A stretch of DNA of 54,809 nucleotides, taken from positions 1 through 54,809 of the forward strand of contig CAKZUE010000058.1 in the NCBI GenBank assembly GCA_937920635.1. Reading direction: 5' to 3'. The notes below the pieces were generated by a model. That model ran no database searches and was not told the DNA's origin. It saw only the letters and a program-made list of their open reading frames with translations. The position numbers were made by a program, and so were the translations under genes. The stretch comes from an uncultured Bryobacteraceae bacterium. GTDB lineage: Bacteria > Acidobacteriota > Terriglobia > Bryobacterales > Bryobacteraceae. Shown in pieces: positions 53,467 to 54,809 of this stretch (the first letter of the stretch is position 1; every line of letters begins with the position of its first letter).

Positions 53467-54809
53467 GTGAAGGCTCGCGCGAGTCTGCTTCTCCCTCTGA
53501 TGGCTGCGGCAGCCCTGGCGCAGCCATCAGCGCGCATCCGCCCGTGGGCGCAGAACCCTTTCTATTGGGAATACGGCGGACGGCCCGTGCTGCTGGCCGG
53601 GGCGAGCGACGATGACAACCTCTTTCAGTGGCCGGACAGGGAGCTGTCCGAACACCTGGACCGCCTTGCCGCCGCCGGCGGCAACTACGTCCGCAACACG
53701 ATGTCGGACCGGAAAGACCGCGGCTGGGAGGAGTACCCATTTCAGCGGCTCGAGTCCGGCAAGTACGATCTGAGCCAGTGGTATCCGGAATACTGGCGGC
53801 GGTTCGAACGGTTTCTGGACTGGACGGAAAAGCGCGGCATTATAGTTCAGATCGAGGTGTGGGACCGGTTTGATTCCAGCACGCAATACTGGCCGCCGCA
53901 TCCGTACAATCCAGCGAATAATGTGAATTACACCTTTGAGCAATCCGGATTCGCACCGGAATATCCGGATCATCCGGGCCGGAACCGCCAGCCGTTTTTC
54001 TTCACCACGCCCCGGCAGCGGAACAACGCCGTGGTCCTGCCGTACCAGCAGCGGTTTGTCGAAAAGATGCTGTCTTATTCCCTGCGGCACGGCCATGTGC
54101 TTTACTGCATGGACAACGAAACCAACGGAGAAGAGGAGTGGGGGCGCTACTGGGCGCAGTTCATCCGGGAGCGGGCGCGGCAGGCGGGCGTGGACGTGTA
54201 TCTGACCGAGATGTGGGACGACTGGAATCTGCGCGCCGAGCGGCACCGCCGGACGCTCGACCACCCTGAACTCTATGACTTCGTCGACATGAGCCAGAAC
54301 AACCACAACAAAGGGGACGGGCACTGGTACAACGCCCTGTGGGTGCGCGGACAGCTACTCGACCGGCCGCGGCCGATCAACACGGTGAAGACTTACGGAG
54401 CGGACGGCAACAAGTTCGGCCACACGGATCAGGACGGCGTGGAGAGGGTGATCCGCCACGTGCTGGCCGGATTCGCCTCCGTACGGTTCCACCGCCCGCC
54501 GGCAGGGCTGGGGCTGAGCCCGAAGTCCGAGGCCGTGCTGCGGGCGCTGCGGCTGCTGGAATCGCTGGTGAAGCCGTGGGAGCTGGAGCCTGCGCCTCCG
54601 GCGCTGCTCGACGGGCGTGAAGAAGCCGAAGCCTGGGCGGCGCATGTTCCGGGGCGCGCGTGGGCCGCGTATTTTCCCGCCGGCGGGCGGGTGGAGTTGC
54701 AAACTCCGCCGGGGCGGTTCACGATCCGCTGGATCGACGCGGACGCGGGACGGTCCGGCCCCGGGGCGATGGCCGAAGGCCACGGATGGCTGGAATTGTC
54801 CGCGCCGTC
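53467..54809 (+). CDS. secreted glycoside-hydrolase-like TIM-barrel protein, 3' end outside the window
   Basis: At least 447 residues, open at the window edge. Signal peptide ([18 protein letters not shown]), then [67 protein letters not shown] and [28 protein letters not shown], where the Asn-Glu pair is the expected acid/base position of a clan-A glycosidase. TEMWDD may supply the second acid. After about residue 380 a beta domain begins ([32 protein letters not shown]), like the collagen-binding-type domain that follows DUF4038 barrels. Start at GTG 53467; ATG 53458 is in frame. Confidence 0.75.
   Translation, partial: MKARASLLLPLMAAAALAQPSARIRPWAQNPFYWEYGGRPVLLAGASDDDNLFQWPDRELSEHLDRLAAAGGNYVRNTMSDRKDRGWEEYPFQRLESGKYDLSQWYPEYWRRFERFLDWTEKRGIIVQIEVWDRFDSSTQYWPPHPYNPANNVNYTFEQSGFAPEYPDHPGRNRQPFFFTTPRQRNNAVVLPYQQRFVEKMLSYSLRHGHVLYCMDNETNGEEEWGRYWAQFIRERARQAGVDVYLTEMWDDWNLRAERHRRTLDHPELYDFVDMSQNNHNKGDGHWYNALWVRGQLLDRPRPINTVKTYGADGNKFGHTDQDGVERVIRHVLAGFASVRFHRPPAGLGLSPKSEAVLRALRLLESLVKPWELEPAPPALLDGREEAEAWAAHVPGRAWAAYFPAGGRVELQTPPGRFTIRWIDADAGRSGPGAMAEGHGWLELSAP

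Noticed and set aside
51686-53740. 684-codon minus-strand open frame opposite the barrel and TlpA genes
   Set aside because: Antisense to genes with signal peptides and a CPNC redox motif; Arg/Pro/Ala-rich without domains.

Overview
The window looks like a chromosomal segment of an Acidobacteriota bacterium, most likely from the Bryobacterales/Solibacter group. The reasons are high GC; a secreted NHL-propeller protein ending in what looks like the Solibacter-type C-terminal domain (TIGR03437-like); an Oar-like TonB receptor with an N-terminal carboxypeptidase-regulatory domain; a small secreted protein of the acidobacterial 'IPFDF...LPAGTY' type; a menaquinone-type three-gene succinate dehydrogenase; and futalosine-pathway menaquinone genes. 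This is my recognition of families, not a database result.

Layout. 1-6.4 kb (minus): DUF1015 protein, a peptidoglycan-binding protein coupled to alanine dehydrogenase, and sdhCAB. 6.5-9.0 kb (minus): small secreted protein, Tat-exported aminotransferase overlapping a secreted creatininase-like enzyme. 9.1-12.5 kb: three Tad-type pseudopilin/VWA genes (minus) divergent from a short ECF-like sigma factor. 12.5-14.7 kb (minus): sugar isomerase-like protein coupled to an amidohydrolase. 14.8-17.6 kb (plus): compact penicillin-binding protein and a GGDEF cyclase. 17.6-19.4 kb (minus): rplU-rpmA-obg with a strong hairpin before obg. 19.5-23.3 kb (plus): second GGDEF cyclase, an SDR with a degenerate active site, fliD and a FliT-like chaperone. 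23.3-26.5 kb (minus): 1084-aa NHL-propeller protein. 26.6-28.5 kb (plus): mqnA-mqnC. 28.5-37 kb: esterases, a zinc-ribbon protein, a ceramidase-like/oxidoreductase pair, deoC and an HD-GYP regulator whose receiver has Glu in place of the phospho-acceptor Asp. 37-45.4 kb: Oar-like receptor, dienelactone hydrolase, patatin/beta-barrel protein and class II DAHP synthase. 45.4-48 kb: a GH27 C-terminal-like fragment coupled to a GH42 beta-galactosidase. 48-51.6 kb: a lower-GC island. 51.7-54.8 kb: outer-membrane barrel, TlpA-like protein and a glycoside-hydrolase-like protein running off the end.

The most notable region is about 47.87-51.63 kb. A 122-bp direct repeat (two mismatches by eye) brackets a 1065-aa superfamily 1 helicase with a long coiled-coil insertion. 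The left copy is the 3' end of the GH42 gene; the right copy is an orphan 3' end. The helicase is lower in GC than its neighbours, carries its own operator-like palindrome, and has no recognisable partner or integrase. It is a candidate for a small mobile or defence cassette, but that function is inference.

A second theme is promoter architecture: many transcription units have a TANNNT hexamer ending only 5-8 bases before the start codon and no Shine-Dalgarno sequence, as expected for leaderless mRNAs, whereas genes inside operons have clear GGAGG-type sites. Functionally the window combines respiration (sdh, mqn), envelope and surface functions (Tad pilus, flagellar cap, OM barrels, PBP), c-di-GMP turnover (two cyclases, one HD-GYP protein) and polymer or sugar scavenging (TonB receptor, esterases, GH42).
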